Source of the DNA: Brevundimonas albigilva
GTDB lineage: Bacteria; Pseudomonadota; Alphaproteobacteria; Caulobacterales; Caulobacteraceae
NCBI RefSeq assembly: GCF_023503965.1
Contig: NZ_CP097298.1
Span: 248,001-312,000 of the forward strand
Reading direction: 5' to 3'
DNA: 64,000 nucleotides
Positions 12,869 through 22,679 of the stretch are shown here, piece by piece. Numbering within the stretch: position 1 is the stretch's first letter; every line of letters begins with the position of its first letter. The notes below the pieces were generated by a model that searched no databases, was not told the DNA's origin, and was given only the letters and a program-made list of their open reading frames with translations. The translations under genes were made by a program, and so were the position numbers.

Positions 12869-13929
12869 CTATCGCGGCAGGACCGTCAGCGGGTCGATCG
12901 CCACCGGGTCGTCGCCCTGCATCTGCCGGGTCTCGAAGTGGATCGAGGGGCGGCCGTCGCCGGCGGTCAGGCCCACCGTGCCGATCTGCTGGCCCTGGCG
13001 CACATCGTCGCCGTCGCTGACGGTGGCCGAGCCCAGGTGGCCATAGACCGTCCGCCAGCCGCCGTTGTGCACGATCAGCACCGTCAGCCCCTGCCCGACC
13101 AGATCATCGCCGACATAGGCCACGCGCCCGGCGCCCGAGGCCACAACGGCCGCGCCGGCCGAGGCGCCGATGTTGATGCCGTTGTTGCGCTCGCCCATGC
13201 CCACCGGGCCGAAGCGGCGCAGGATCTCGCCCCTGACCGGCCAGACCAGATGGGCCGGGCTGGTCGCGGACGGCGGCGGCGCGCCGACGCTGGGCGCGGG
13301 TGCGACGGGCCGCGTCTGGGCCGGCAGGGCCGCATTGCCCGAAGGCGGCGGCGGAGGCGGGGGACCGAACCGTTGGGCACCAGCACGCCCACCGGCGACG
13401 GGCCGGTCGCATAGGGATCGCGGCCGGTGTCGACCGCCGATTCGGGCAGGATGATCCGTTGCCCCGTCGTGATCGCGCCCCTGGGCCCCAGGCCGTTCAG
13501 GTCGATCAACAGTTGCACCGGCGTCTGGAACCGGCGCCCGACGCCCGAGATGGTGTCGCCCGGCTGGATCACATAGGCCGCGCCCGGCTGGCCGCTGTAG
13601 GGCGGCGGCGGGGGCGTCTGGCTCTGGGTCGGCGGCGTCACGCTGACCGTCGGCGGCAGGGCGCCGCCCTCCACCGATCCGACCGGCGCGGTCGCCGGCG
13701 GCGGCGCCTCATACTGGCCGGGACGATACGGTTGCGTCTGGGTTCCGCCGGGATAGGCCGGTCCCTGCTGGCCCTGCGGCGGATAGGACGTGGTCGGCGC
13801 GCCCTGCCCGGGCAGGGCCATCGGATGGGTCGGATAGCGCGGCTCGGACGGATAGCTGATGCACGCCGTCAGGCTGGCCCCCGCCGCCAGGATCAAAACC
13901 GTTCTCGTCCAGCCCGTCAGACCCGTCAC
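12869..13929 (-). CDS. nlpD: NlpD-like LysM/LytM lipoprotein with degenerate peptidase site, one frameshift
   Basis: Probable outer-membrane lipoprotein: signal peptide with lipobox LTAC (GTG start at 13929). A LysM domain (YVIQPGDTISGVGRRF...LLIDLNGLG...TTGQRIILP) and a C-terminal LytM (M23) domain follow a Pro/Gln-rich linker. The zinc-ligand positions of active M23 enzymes are changed: NNGINIGA replaces HxGxD, and SIHFE replaces HLHFE. By analogy with NlpD and EnvC it is likely an activator of a cell-wall amidase. The frame breaks in the G run 13359-13363; one added base joins NGSVPPPPPP to the rest (353 residues). The surE-pcm-nlpD order matches other proteobacteria. Confidence 0.82.
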
Positions 13930-14050
13930 CGGCCGCTCCTCGCATGGTTAAACTCGCCCGCCCGGTGTGCCCCGTCGGCGCCGCCAAGCCAACCCCGCAA
14001 TGGGCGCGAAAGTTTGACGTGAAGGTTAACAGGACCGGCTTCGGCGCCGA

Positions 14051-14710
14051 TCACCCCTCCTTGGCCGTCCCCTCGACCAAGGGCACGAACCGCACCTCCG
14101 TCAGGCTCTCGCGGCGGAAGGAGCCGTCGCCCTGGCCCACATAGCGGTGCAGCATCTGCACCGAGGTGCGCCCCACCGGCGCCACCAGCACGCCGTTCGG
14201 CTTTAGCTGCTTCAGCAGCTCGGTCGGCTCGTGCGGCGACGCCGCCGTGACCATGATGCGGTCGAACGGCGCCTGTTCGGGCCAGCCCAGCCCGCCGTCG
14301 CCGTGCCGGGTGATGACGTTGTCGATGTCTAGCGTCCGCAGCCGCGCCTCGGCCTCGTTCAGCAGGCTGCGATAGCGTTCGACCGAATAGACATAGCGCG
14401 CCAGCCGGCTCAGCACCGCGCACTGGTATCCGCTGCCCGTGCCGATCTCCAGCACCCGGTGGCGCGGCTGCACCTCCAGCGCCTGGGTCATCAGGCCGAC
14501 GATATAGGGCTGGCTGATCGTCTGGGCGCAGTCGATGGGCAGGGCCTGATCTTCCCACGCCTGGTCCAGGAACTTCTCGTGCACGAAGACCGAGCGGTCG
14601 ACGCTCTCCATCGCCGCCAGAACGCGCGGGTCCGTCACCCCCTGCTGGCGCAGCGACAGGATCAGACGCCCGGCCCGGTCGTCGCGCAGGTTCAAGATAT
14701 CTTCCCCCAT
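14051..14710 (-). CDS. pcm: Protein-L-isoaspartate O-methyltransferase
   Basis: Repairs isoaspartyl residues in damaged proteins using S-adenosylmethionine. The 219-residue protein has the SAM-binding motif VLEIGTGSGYQCAVLSRL (about residues 86-103), QTISQPYIVGLMTQAL before it and FDRIMVTAASPHEPTELL after it, all standard for PCMT. Its ATG lies within the edge of an inverted repeat that separates it from surE. Confidence 0.93.
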   Translation of the reverse strand: MGEDILNLRDDRAGRLILSLRQQGVTDPRVLAAMESVDRSVFVHEKFLDQAWEDQALPIDCAQTISQPYIVGLMTQALEVQPRHRVLEIGTGSGYQCAVLSRLARYVYSVERYRSLLNEAEARLRTLDIDNVITRHGDGGLGWPEQAPFDRIMVTAASPHEPTELLKQLKPNGVLVAPVGRTSVQMLHRYVGQGDGSFRRESLTEVRFVPLVEGTAKEG

Positions 14711-14822
14711 TTACGGGGGAGGGGGACCCCGAACGGGTGGAGGGGGCGGACGCACGCGCCGTGTCCGGGGTCGCCCCCTCCACCACGCTGCGCGCGGTCC
14801 CCCTCCCCGCTTTGCGGTGGAG
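14707..14822. repeat. GC-rich inverted repeat between surE and pcm
   Basis: The two ends of this 116-base spacer carry near-complementary blocks: CCCCCATTTACGGGGGAGGGGGACC at the left edge and GGTCCCCCTCCCCGCTTTGCGG at the right, with GGTGGAGGGGGCG and CGCCCCCTCCACC as a second inner pair (from about 14739 and 14773). The whole spacer can fold as one long hairpin. It has the look of a dispersed intergenic palindromic element; copy number cannot be judged from one window. Confidence 0.7.
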
Positions 14823-14824
14823 GA

Positions 14825-15619
14825 TCAAGCCACCCGCTCCACCTTGCGAGGCGGCGCGCCGCCCAGCACCTTCTTCAGGTCGTTGACGCTGGCCATGTGG
14901 GTCAGGTCGATATGCAGCGGCGTGACCGAGATGCGGCCCTCGTCGATGGCGCGCAGGTCGGTGCCCTCGGCGTGCTCCTGCTTCTGGCCGCGGAAGCTCA
15001 TCCAATAGTAATCCCGCCCGCGCAGGTCGGTTCGGCGCACCGCGTGCATCTCGCCCACGTCGCGGAACCCCTGGGTCGTCACCTCCACCGCCTCGACCTG
15101 TTCGGGCCGCCGGTTGGGGAAGTTCAGGTTCATCACCACGCCGGGCTGCCATTTCTGGTCCAGCAGGCGGCTGATGATGGCCGGGGCGAAGGCCTCGGCC
15201 GTCTCCCAGTGGGCGATGACCTCGTCGTGGAACCGCTCCAGGCTCTGCGACAGGGCGATGGAGCGGATGCCGAACGCCATGCCCTGCAGCGCGCCCGCCA
15301 CCGTGCCCGAATAGCTGACGTCCTCGCCGATGTTGTGCCCCCGGTTCACGCCCGACAGCACCAGGTCGGGCTTTTCCGGCATCAGGTCGTTGACCGCCAG
15401 CACCACGCAGTCGGTCGGCGTCCCCGTCACCGCGAACCGCTTGTCGCCCAGCCGATTGACCCGCAGCGGCTCGGTCAGGGTGATCCCCCGCCCCTTGCCC
15501 GACTGCTCCACGGCGGGGGCGCACACCCAGACGTCATCGGTCAGGGTGCGCGCGATCTTTTCAAGGCATTCAAGGCCTTCCGCCTCGATCCCGTCGTCGT
15601 TTGTCAGCAGTATCCGCAT
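14825..15619 (-). CDS. surE: 5'/3'-nucleotidase SurE
   Basis: Metal-dependent nucleoside monophosphate phosphatase. The 264-residue protein begins MRILLTNDDGIEAEGL, with the paired aspartates of the metal site, and has SGVNRGHNIGEDVSYSGTVAGA around residue 88, the strongest SurE signature. VNLNFPN-like MNLNFPNRRPE follows. It lies upstream of pcm in the same orientation, as in many proteobacteria. Confidence 0.95.
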   Translation of the reverse strand: MRILLTNDDGIEAEGLECLEKIARTLTDDVWVCAPAVEQSGKGRGITLTEPLRVNRLGDKRFAVTGTPTDCVVLAVNDLMPEKPDLVLSGVNRGHNIGEDVSYSGTVAGALQGMAFGIRSIALSQSLERFHDEVIAHWETAEAFAPAIISRLLDQKWQPGVVMNLNFPNRRPEQVEAVEVTTQGFRDVGEMHAVRRTDLRGRDYYWMSFRGQKQEHAEGTDLRAIDEGRISVTPLHIDLTHMASVNDLKKVLGGAPPRKVERVA

Positions 15620-15623
15620 CGGC

Positions 15624-17344
<1,721 letters not shown>

Positions 17345-17417
17345 TCAGGCGGGAGAAGCCGAACGCTCTAGCCTCCCGCGCGGAGTCGGGCAACGCGCTG
17401 CACGGTTTCGCGCCGTG

Positions 17418-17771
17418 TCAGGCCCGCTCGCCGTCGCCGATGAAGGCGCCGGCGATCCAGCTGACCAAGCCGGTCACGATGGCCGCGCCGACGCCCGCCC
17501 ACAGGCCGTCGACCGCGAAACCGCCCAGGAACATGGCCGTCAGCCCGATCATGGCGGCGTTCACCACCAGCAGGAACAGGCCCAGGGTCAGCACGGTGAT
17601 CGGAAAGGTCAGCACCACCATGATCGGCCGCACGATGGCGTTGACCAGGCCCAGGATAATCGCCGCCGCGATCAGCGAGCCGGTGTTGGTGAAGTCCACG
17701 CCAGGCACCACCTGCGCCGACAGCCAAAGGCCGGCCATGGTCACCACGGCCTGGATGATGAAACGGATCAT
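17418..17771 (-). CDS. Phage-holin-family (superfamily IV-like) membrane protein
   Basis: A 117-residue protein with four hydrophobic segments and the phrase AIILGLVNAIVRPIMVVLTFPITVLTLGLFLLVVNA (split by loops), typical of this small bacterial membrane family. Despite the name it is usually a chromosomal gene of unknown role; no phage genes are nearby. ATG 17771 is chosen over the longer open frame because MIRFIIQA begins directly with the first membrane segment. Confidence 0.72.
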   Translation of the reverse strand: MIRFIIQAVVTMAGLWLSAQVVPGVDFTNTGSLIAAAIILGLVNAIVRPIMVVLTFPITVLTLGLFLLVVNAAMIGLTAMFLGGFAVDGLWAGVGAAIVTGLVSWIAGAFIGDGERA

Positions 17772-17880
17772 GACGCCCTCCGAAGGTTCAAGCTTCGCCA
17801 TAATGCACGAAACGACGGAAGGCTCCCCCTTCCCGGCCGCGACTGCTAAGCGAAGGCCGGACCCAGCGACGGAGACCTCC

Positions 17881-18318
17881 ATGAGCCTGCACGGCGACTA
17901 TGATCCCGACAACGTCTTCGCCCGCATCCTGCGCGGCGACATGCCCTCGGTGAAGGTGTGGGAGGACGACCAGGTCCTGGCCTTCATGGACGTCTTTCCC
18001 CAGTCGGAGGGCCACGTCCTGATCATCGCCAAGGCGTCCCAGGCCCGCAACCTGCTGGAGGTGGAGCCCGAGGTCCTCAGCCACATGGCGCTGGCCCTGC
18101 AGCGCACGGCGCGCGCGGTGGAAAAGGCGCTGCGGCCCGACGGCCTCAGCGTGATGCAGTTCAACGGCGCGGCCGGCGGCCAGACCGTCTTCCACCTGCA
18201 TTTCCACATCATCCCGCGCTGGGAGGACCGGCCGCTGAAAGGGCACGGCCACGCCCCGATGGCCGACGGCGAGACCCTGAAGGCCCTGGCCGGCCGGATC
18301 GCCGCCGAGCTGGACTGA
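17881..18318 (+). CDS. HIT-family nucleotide hydrolase/transferase
   Basis: Histidine-triad protein of the Hint type, 145 residues. The catalytic triad motif HLHFHIIPR lies near residue 109, preceded by NGAAGGQTVF; the N-terminal part has FARILRGDMPS and FMDVFPQSEGHVLIIAK, standard for the family. The ATG at 17881 follows GGAGACC. It is divergent from the holin-family gene with about 110 bases between. Confidence 0.9.
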   Translation: MSLHGDYDPDNVFARILRGDMPSVKVWEDDQVLAFMDVFPQSEGHVLIIAKASQARNLLEVEPEVLSHMALALQRTARAVEKALRPDGLSVMQFNGAAGGQTVFHLHFHIIPRWEDRPLKGHGHAPMADGETLKALAGRIAAELD

Positions 18319-18378
18319 CAGCCGACTTGCGCCCGCGGCGATCCGTCCGCATAAGGCCCGCTTGCCCGACGGGGCGAG

Positions 18379-18454
18379 GCCGGTTTAGCTCAGCTGGTAG
18401 AGCAGCGGTTTTGTAAACCGAAGGTCGCGGGTTCGATTCCTGCAACCGGCACCA
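18379..18454 (+). tRNA. tRNA-Thr (anticodon TGT)
   Basis: Cloverleaf with acceptor stem GCCGGTT/AACCGGC, D-arm TAGCTCAGCTGGTAGAGCA, anticodon loop TTTGTAA on a CGGTT/AACCG stem, T-arm GTTCGATTC, and an encoded CCA at 18452-18454. TGT reads ACA (Thr) codons. Confidence 0.95.
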
Positions 18455-18476
18455 ACCCTCCTTCCCGTCCGAGGAC

Positions 18477-19103
18477 ATGGCCGAGACAAAGAACAAGCTG
18501 GGGCACAGGATCGGCGCGCGGGGCGGGCGCACGCGTCAGGCCATCCTGGACGCGACCCGCCGGCTTCTGAACGAGCGGCACTACGGCGAAATCCGCGTGG
18601 CCGACGTCGCCTCGGCCGCCGACGTCTCGCCGTCCAACTTCTACACCTATTTCAAGACGGTGGAGGAGCCGGTTCTGGCCCTGTGCGAAGCGGCGGCCGA
18701 CGACTTCCAGGGCCTGGCCAATCACTTTCAGGCCGACTGGCCCGGCGACCGGGCCTTCGCCATCGCCCGCGCCTTCATCCTGGACGTCATGGCCATCTGG
18801 CGCGCGCACGGACAGGTGCTGCGGGTCGAGCATATGCTGGCCGACAACGGCGACGCCGCCTTCGTCGAAAGCCGCGTCCGGCGCCTGCGCCGCCTGCACC
18901 TGGCCATCGAGCGGCGCGTGGCCCAGGCCCACGCCGCCGGCCTGCATCCGCGTGACTACAATCCGCGCCTGGCGTCCTACCAGATCGCCTCCATCGCCGA
19001 ATCGACGGCCGCCAGCTTCGACCTGCTGCGCCGCGCCGACACGCCCGAGGCCATCCTGGACACGGCCGCCATCATCGTCGTCAAGCTGACGACGGGTCGC
19101 TAG
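18477..19103 (+). CDS. TetR/AcrR-family transcriptional regulator
   Basis: A 208-residue regulator with an N-terminal helix-turn-helix: TRQAILDATRRLL, then RVADVASAADVSPSNFYTYFKTVEE (about residues 40-64), typical of TetR proteins. The C-terminal helical domain would bind a ligand and dimerise. It begins 22 bases after tRNA-Thr and converges on the prepilin peptidase gene, overlapping its end by 4 bases. The target is unknown; the efflux and iron genes in the window are not adjacent. Confidence 0.85.
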   Translation: MAETKNKLGHRIGARGGRTRQAILDATRRLLNERHYGEIRVADVASAADVSPSNFYTYFKTVEEPVLALCEAAADDFQGLANHFQADWPGDRAFAIARAFILDVMAIWRAHGQVLRVEHMLADNGDAAFVESRVRRLRRLHLAIERRVAQAHAAGLHPRDYNPRLASYQIASIAESTAASFDLLRRADTPEAILDTAAIIVVKLTTGR

Positions 19104-19855
19104 AGGCCCAGCGGTCCGTAGAGCCAGGTCAGCCAGATCCCGATCGCCAGGAAGACGCCGAACGGCAGCCGGTCGCTCCCGCTGACCCGCCGGCGCACCA
19201 TCAGTTGGGCGAAGACCACGCTGAGCCCCGCCGCGCAGGCCCACAGCAGCACGCTGGGCAGCCCGATCCAGCCGACCCAGGCCCCCGCGCCGGCGAACAG
19301 GAAGGGATCGCCGCCGCCCAGGCCGTCACGCCCCCGCACGCGCCGATACAGCCACGCCACCCCCCGCAGGACGCCGAAGCCTACGGCCAGGCTGAACAGG
19401 CTCCATCCCGCCCCGCTCCAGCCATGCAGCAGGCCGGCCGCCAGAACGCCGCTGGCCGCCAGGGGCCAGGTCAGCGCGTCCGGCAGCCAGAAATGCTCGC
19501 CGTCGACCAGCGAGATCAACAGCAGCTGCCATCCCAGCGCTGCCGTGGCGATCGCCGTCGCAAGATCCGGCGCCGCCAGGCCCGCCCAGGCGCCCAGGGC
19601 CGCCGCCCCCAGCTCGATCAGCGGATAGCGCGGCGAGATGCGGGCGTCGCAGCGCGCGCACCGCCCGCGCAGCGCCAGCCAGCTGAAGACGGGGACCAAC
19701 TCCCACGGGCGCAGCGTGGCCTCGCAGCCCATGCAGCGCGACCGCTGGGCCACCACGTCCATCTCGCGCGGCAGGCGCACGCTGACGGCGGCGACGAAGC
19801 TGCCGAAGATCAGGCCCAGGCCGCCCAGGACGGCGGGGATCAGAACGGAGGTCAT
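19100..19855 (-). CDS. Type IV prepilin peptidase (A24 aspartic peptidase)
   Basis: Membrane aspartic peptidase that cleaves the leader of type IV prepilins or type II pseudopilins. The 251-residue protein has FGSFVAAVSVRLPRE at the N-terminus, two CxxC pairs (CMGC, CARC) of the N-methylation domain, the first catalytic Asp in LVDGEHFWLPD and the second in GLGGGDPFLFAGAGAWVG. Eight or so hydrophobic segments are present. No pilin or secretion genes lie nearby, so its substrate system is elsewhere. Confidence 0.9.
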   Translation of the reverse strand: MTSVLIPAVLGGLGLIFGSFVAAVSVRLPREMDVVAQRSRCMGCEATLRPWELVPVFSWLALRGRCARCDARISPRYPLIELGAAALGAWAGLAAPDLATAIATAALGWQLLLISLVDGEHFWLPDALTWPLAASGVLAAGLLHGWSGAGWSLFSLAVGFGVLRGVAWLYRRVRGRDGLGGGDPFLFAGAGAWVGWIGLPSVLLWACAAGLSVVFAQLMVRRRVSGSDRLPFGVFLAIGIWLTWLYGPLGL

Positions 19856-19888
19856 GCGGCGCGGCTCGCGGGGGCGTCTCCCCTCGCC

Positions 19889-21757
19889 TTAGCCGCCTCC
19901 GAGCGCCCTCGCCACATGATAGGTCACGAACGACGCCAGATAGGCCAGGCCGAACATGTAGCCGATCATGATCCAGGTCCATTTCAGCGAGTTGGTCTCG
20001 CGCCGGACCACGCCCAGCGTCGCCACGCACTGCGGCGCGAAGATGTACCAGGCCAGGAAGGACAGGGCCGTCGCCAGCGACCATTGCGCCGCCAGCGTCG
20101 AGGCCAGCAGGCCCGTGGCGTTCTCGGCGTCGGCGATGGCGTAGGTCGTGCCCAGCGCCGCCACCGCAACCTCGCGCGCCGCCATGCCGGGGATCAGGGC
20201 GATGACCATCTGCCAGTTGAAGCCGATGGGGGCGAAAATCGGTTCCAGCGCTCGCCCGATCATGCCGGCGAAAGAATAGTCGATGGCCGGCAGCGTGGCG
20301 TTCTCGGGCGGATAGGGGAAGGTCGCCAGCACCCACAGGATGGTCACCGCCGGCAGGATGATCCGCCCGGCCCGGTTCAGGAAGATCTTGGCCCGGAGCC
20401 ACAGGTTGAAGGCGACGCTCTTGAGGTCGGGAACCTTGTAGGTCGGCAGCTCCATCATGAAGGGCTCGACCGCGCCGCGCCAGAACACCTTGCGAATGAC
20501 CAGCGACACCAGAAGCGCGCTGACGATGCCGGCGGCGTAGAGGCCGAACATCACCAGCCCCTGCAGATTGGCGAAGCCCCAGACCGTCTCGTTCGGGATG
20601 AAGGCGGCGATGATCAGCGTATAGACCGGGATCCGCGCCGAACAGGTCATCAGCGGCGCCACCAGGATGGTGGTCAGGCGGTCGCGCTTGGAATCGATCA
20701 CCCGCGCCGCCATCACGCCGGGAATGGCGCAGGCGAAGCTGGACAGCAGGGGAATGAACGCCCGGCCGTGCAGGCCGGCGCCGCCCATGATCTTGTCCAT
20801 CAGGAAGGCCGCCCGCGCCATGTAGCCGAAGTCCTCCAGCGCGATGATGAACAGGAACAGGATCAGGATCTGCGGCAGGAAGACCAGCACGCTGCCGACG
20901 CCGGAAATGATCCCGTCCACGATCAGGCTCTGCAACAGGCCGTCGGGCAGCACCGCGGCGACCAGGCCGCCCAGCCAGCCGATGCCGCCCTCGATCCCGT
21001 CCATCAGCGGGGCGGCCCAGCTGAACACCGCCTGGAACATGACGAACAGCAGCGCCAGCAGGATGGCCAGCCCGGCGACGGGGTGCAGCAGCACGGCGTC
21101 GATCTTGCCGGTCAGGGTGTCGGGCCGCTCGGGCGGGCGCACGTGCGCCTTCATGATCCGCTCGGCCTCGCGGGCGGCCGCGCGCAGTTCGGCCGCGTCC
21201 GGGCTGCGCCACCGACTGTCCGACAGGGCGGCCATCTCGGCCTGGGTCTCGATGGCGGCGATCAGGTCGTCGACGCCCCGCCTGCGCGTCGCGACGGTCG
21301 TGACGATCGGCACGCCCAGTTCGGCGCGAAGGCCGTCCAGGTCGATCCGCAGCCCCTGGCGCTGGGCGATGTCGTACATGTTCAGCGCCAGCACCATCGG
21401 CCGGCCGACGGCCTTCAGCTCCAGGATCAGGCGCAGGACCAGGCGCAGGTTGGTGGCGTCGGCGACGCAGACGACCACGTCCGGCGGCGTCTCGCCCGCC
21501 AGGCGGCCCAGCACGGCGTCGCGCGTCACCTCCTCGTCCGGGCTGCGGGCGCGCAGGGAATAGGTGCCGGGCAGGTCCAGCACCGACATCGAACGGCCGG
21601 CGGCGGCGCGCACCACCCCCTCCTTCCGCTCCACCGTCACGCCGGCGTAGTTGGCGACCTTCTGGTGCGCGCCGGTCAGGGCGTTGAACAGGGCGGTCTT
21701 GCCGCTGTTGGGATTGCCCACCAGGGCGATGCGGGCCGTCTTCAGCGCAATGTCCAT
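19889..21757 (-). CDS. feoB: Ferrous iron transporter FeoB
   Basis: GTP-gated Fe(II) uptake permease. ATG 21757 overlaps the feoA stop (ATGA), which fixes the start; the 622-residue length fits a somewhat short FeoB. The G domain has GNPNSGKTALFN (G1), VERKEG with T for G2, LDLPGTYSL (G3) and NMYD (G4). The membrane part has GAPLM-like repeats and gate regions with cysteines (SSFACAIPG, LMTCSARIPVY, LAWYIFAPQCVATLGV) as in the family. Confidence 0.95.
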   Translation of the reverse strand: MDIALKTARIALVGNPNSGKTALFNALTGAHQKVANYAGVTVERKEGVVRAAAGRSMSVLDLPGTYSLRARSPDEEVTRDAVLGRLAGETPPDVVVCVADATNLRLVLRLILELKAVGRPMVLALNMYDIAQRQGLRIDLDGLRAELGVPIVTTVATRRRGVDDLIAAIETQAEMAALSDSRWRSPDAAELRAAAREAERIMKAHVRPPERPDTLTGKIDAVLLHPVAGLAILLALLFVMFQAVFSWAAPLMDGIEGGIGWLGGLVAAVLPDGLLQSLIVDGIISGVGSVLVFLPQILILFLFIIALEDFGYMARAAFLMDKIMGGAGLHGRAFIPLLSSFACAIPGVMAARVIDSKRDRLTTILVAPLMTCSARIPVYTLIIAAFIPNETVWGFANLQGLVMFGLYAAGIVSALLVSLVIRKVFWRGAVEPFMMELPTYKVPDLKSVAFNLWLRAKIFLNRAGRIILPAVTILWVLATFPYPPENATLPAIDYSFAGMIGRALEPIFAPIGFNWQMVIALIPGMAAREVAVAALGTTYAIADAENATGLLASTLAAQWSLATALSFLAWYIFAPQCVATLGVVRRETNSLKWTWIMIGYMFGLAYLASFVTYHVARALGGG

Positions 21758-22023
21758 CAGGCGAGATCCCGCTTCATCGTCAGGCTGGCGGCCTCGTGTC
21801 GGCGCAGGGCGACGCGCATATCGTCCACCCTGATGGCGATGGGGTCGCGGCCGAACAGACCCTCGTGCAGCAGTTCGACCCGCGCGCCCTCGACGAAACC
21901 CAGTTCCAGAAGCCGGCGCTCCAACTCCACCCCGTTCGCCTGGTGATGCGTGTGGCCGCCCACCTCGACGATGACGCCGCGGTCGCCGCGTCGGGCCTGG
22001 CTCAGCTTGATGATATCGGTCAA
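21757..22023 (-). CDS. feoA: Ferrous iron transport protein FeoA
   Basis: Small SH3-like partner of FeoB, 88 residues. The pattern LSQARRGDRGVIVEVGG ... RRLLELGFVEGARVELLHEG ... DPIAIRVDDMRVALRRHEA is typical FeoA. It is the first gene of the feoAB pair and is divergent from the cytochrome gene; the 149-base gap holds the promoters of both. Confidence 0.93.
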   Translation of the reverse strand: MTDIIKLSQARRGDRGVIVEVGGHTHHQANGVELERRLLELGFVEGARVELLHEGLFGRDPIAIRVDDMRVALRRHEAASLTMKRDLA

Positions 22024-22053
22024 AATCTACGCTCGATGAGGCGGCCGCCGTCC

Positions 22054-22080
22054 GCGCCGCGATGTTCTGACAGTGATTAT
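22054..22080. promoter_or_regulatory. AT-rich palindromic element in the feoA/cytochrome promoter gap (possible iron-regulator site)
   Basis: TGATTATCA lies at about 22073-22082 in an otherwise very GC-rich gap, 50 bases upstream of feoA. It resembles half of a Fur-type operator. The match is short, so the assignment is a guess based on position before an iron uptake operon. Confidence 0.25.
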
Positions 22081-22172
22081 CAGCCGCGACCGCTCGCCGT
22101 CCAGCAGGACAGCCTGCCCAATTGCCGCGTCGCGCCGGTGCGCTATCAAGGGCGTCCAAATCGGAGCCGACC

Positions 22173-22679
22173 ATGACCCGCCTCGCCCTTGCCGCGATCC
22201 TTGTCCTGCCCCTGGCCCTCGTCGGGTGCGGCGACGGCGGCGACGCGCCGCAGAGCGCGCCGGCCAAGCCGCCGCGCGTCCTCACGGACGGAGAGAAGGC
22301 CGAGCTTCTGGCCGCCCTTCCCGCCCCCTACGACCAAGGCGACCTGGAAAACGGTCGTCGGGCCTTCGCCCGCTGCCGCGCCTGCCACACGCTGGGCGAA
22401 GGCGGGGCGGACATGACGGGGCCGAACCTCTACGGCGTGTTCGGCCGCAAGGCCGGCGAACGGCCGCGCTACAACTATTCCAACGCCATGCGGACGGCGG
22501 ACTTCACCTGGGACGCCGCCGCCCTGGATCATTGGCTGCAGAACCCCCGCACCTTCCTGCCGGGCAACAAGATGACCTTCCCCGGACTGCCCGACGCGAC
22601 GGACAGGCGCGACGTCATCGCCTTCCTGAAGGTGGAGACGGGCTACCGGCCGACGCCGTCGCCGACGCCGGCGTCCTGA
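22173..22679 (+). CDS. Lipoprotein class I cytochrome c
   Basis: A 168-residue predicted lipoprotein (lipobox LVGC) carrying one haem c. The haem motif is CRACH with TLGEGGADMTGPNLYGVFGRKAG after it, and the distal methionine is in FLPGNKMTFPGL, as in soluble cytochrome c of alphaproteobacteria (cytochrome c2/c550 type). It would shuttle electrons at the periplasmic face of the membrane. ATG 22173 is chosen because the signal peptide begins there. Confidence 0.88.
   Translation: MTRLALAAILVLPLALVGCGDGGDAPQSAPAKPPRVLTDGEKAELLAALPAPYDQGDLENGRRAFARCRACHTLGEGGADMTGPNLYGVFGRKAGERPRYNYSNAMRTADFTWDAAALDHWLQNPRTFLPGNKMTFPGLPDATDRRDVIAFLKVETGYRPTPSPTPAS

Noticed and set aside
17418..17771. Holin-family gene as evidence of prophage
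   Set aside because: This holin-like family is widespread on chromosomes, and no integrase, terminase or structural phage gene is present.
19205..21946. 913-codon open frame on the plus strand
   Set aside because: It is antisense to prepilin peptidase and feoB, made of Gln/Arg/His-rich low-complexity sequence; it exists only because high-GC coding sequence rarely has stops on the opposite strand.
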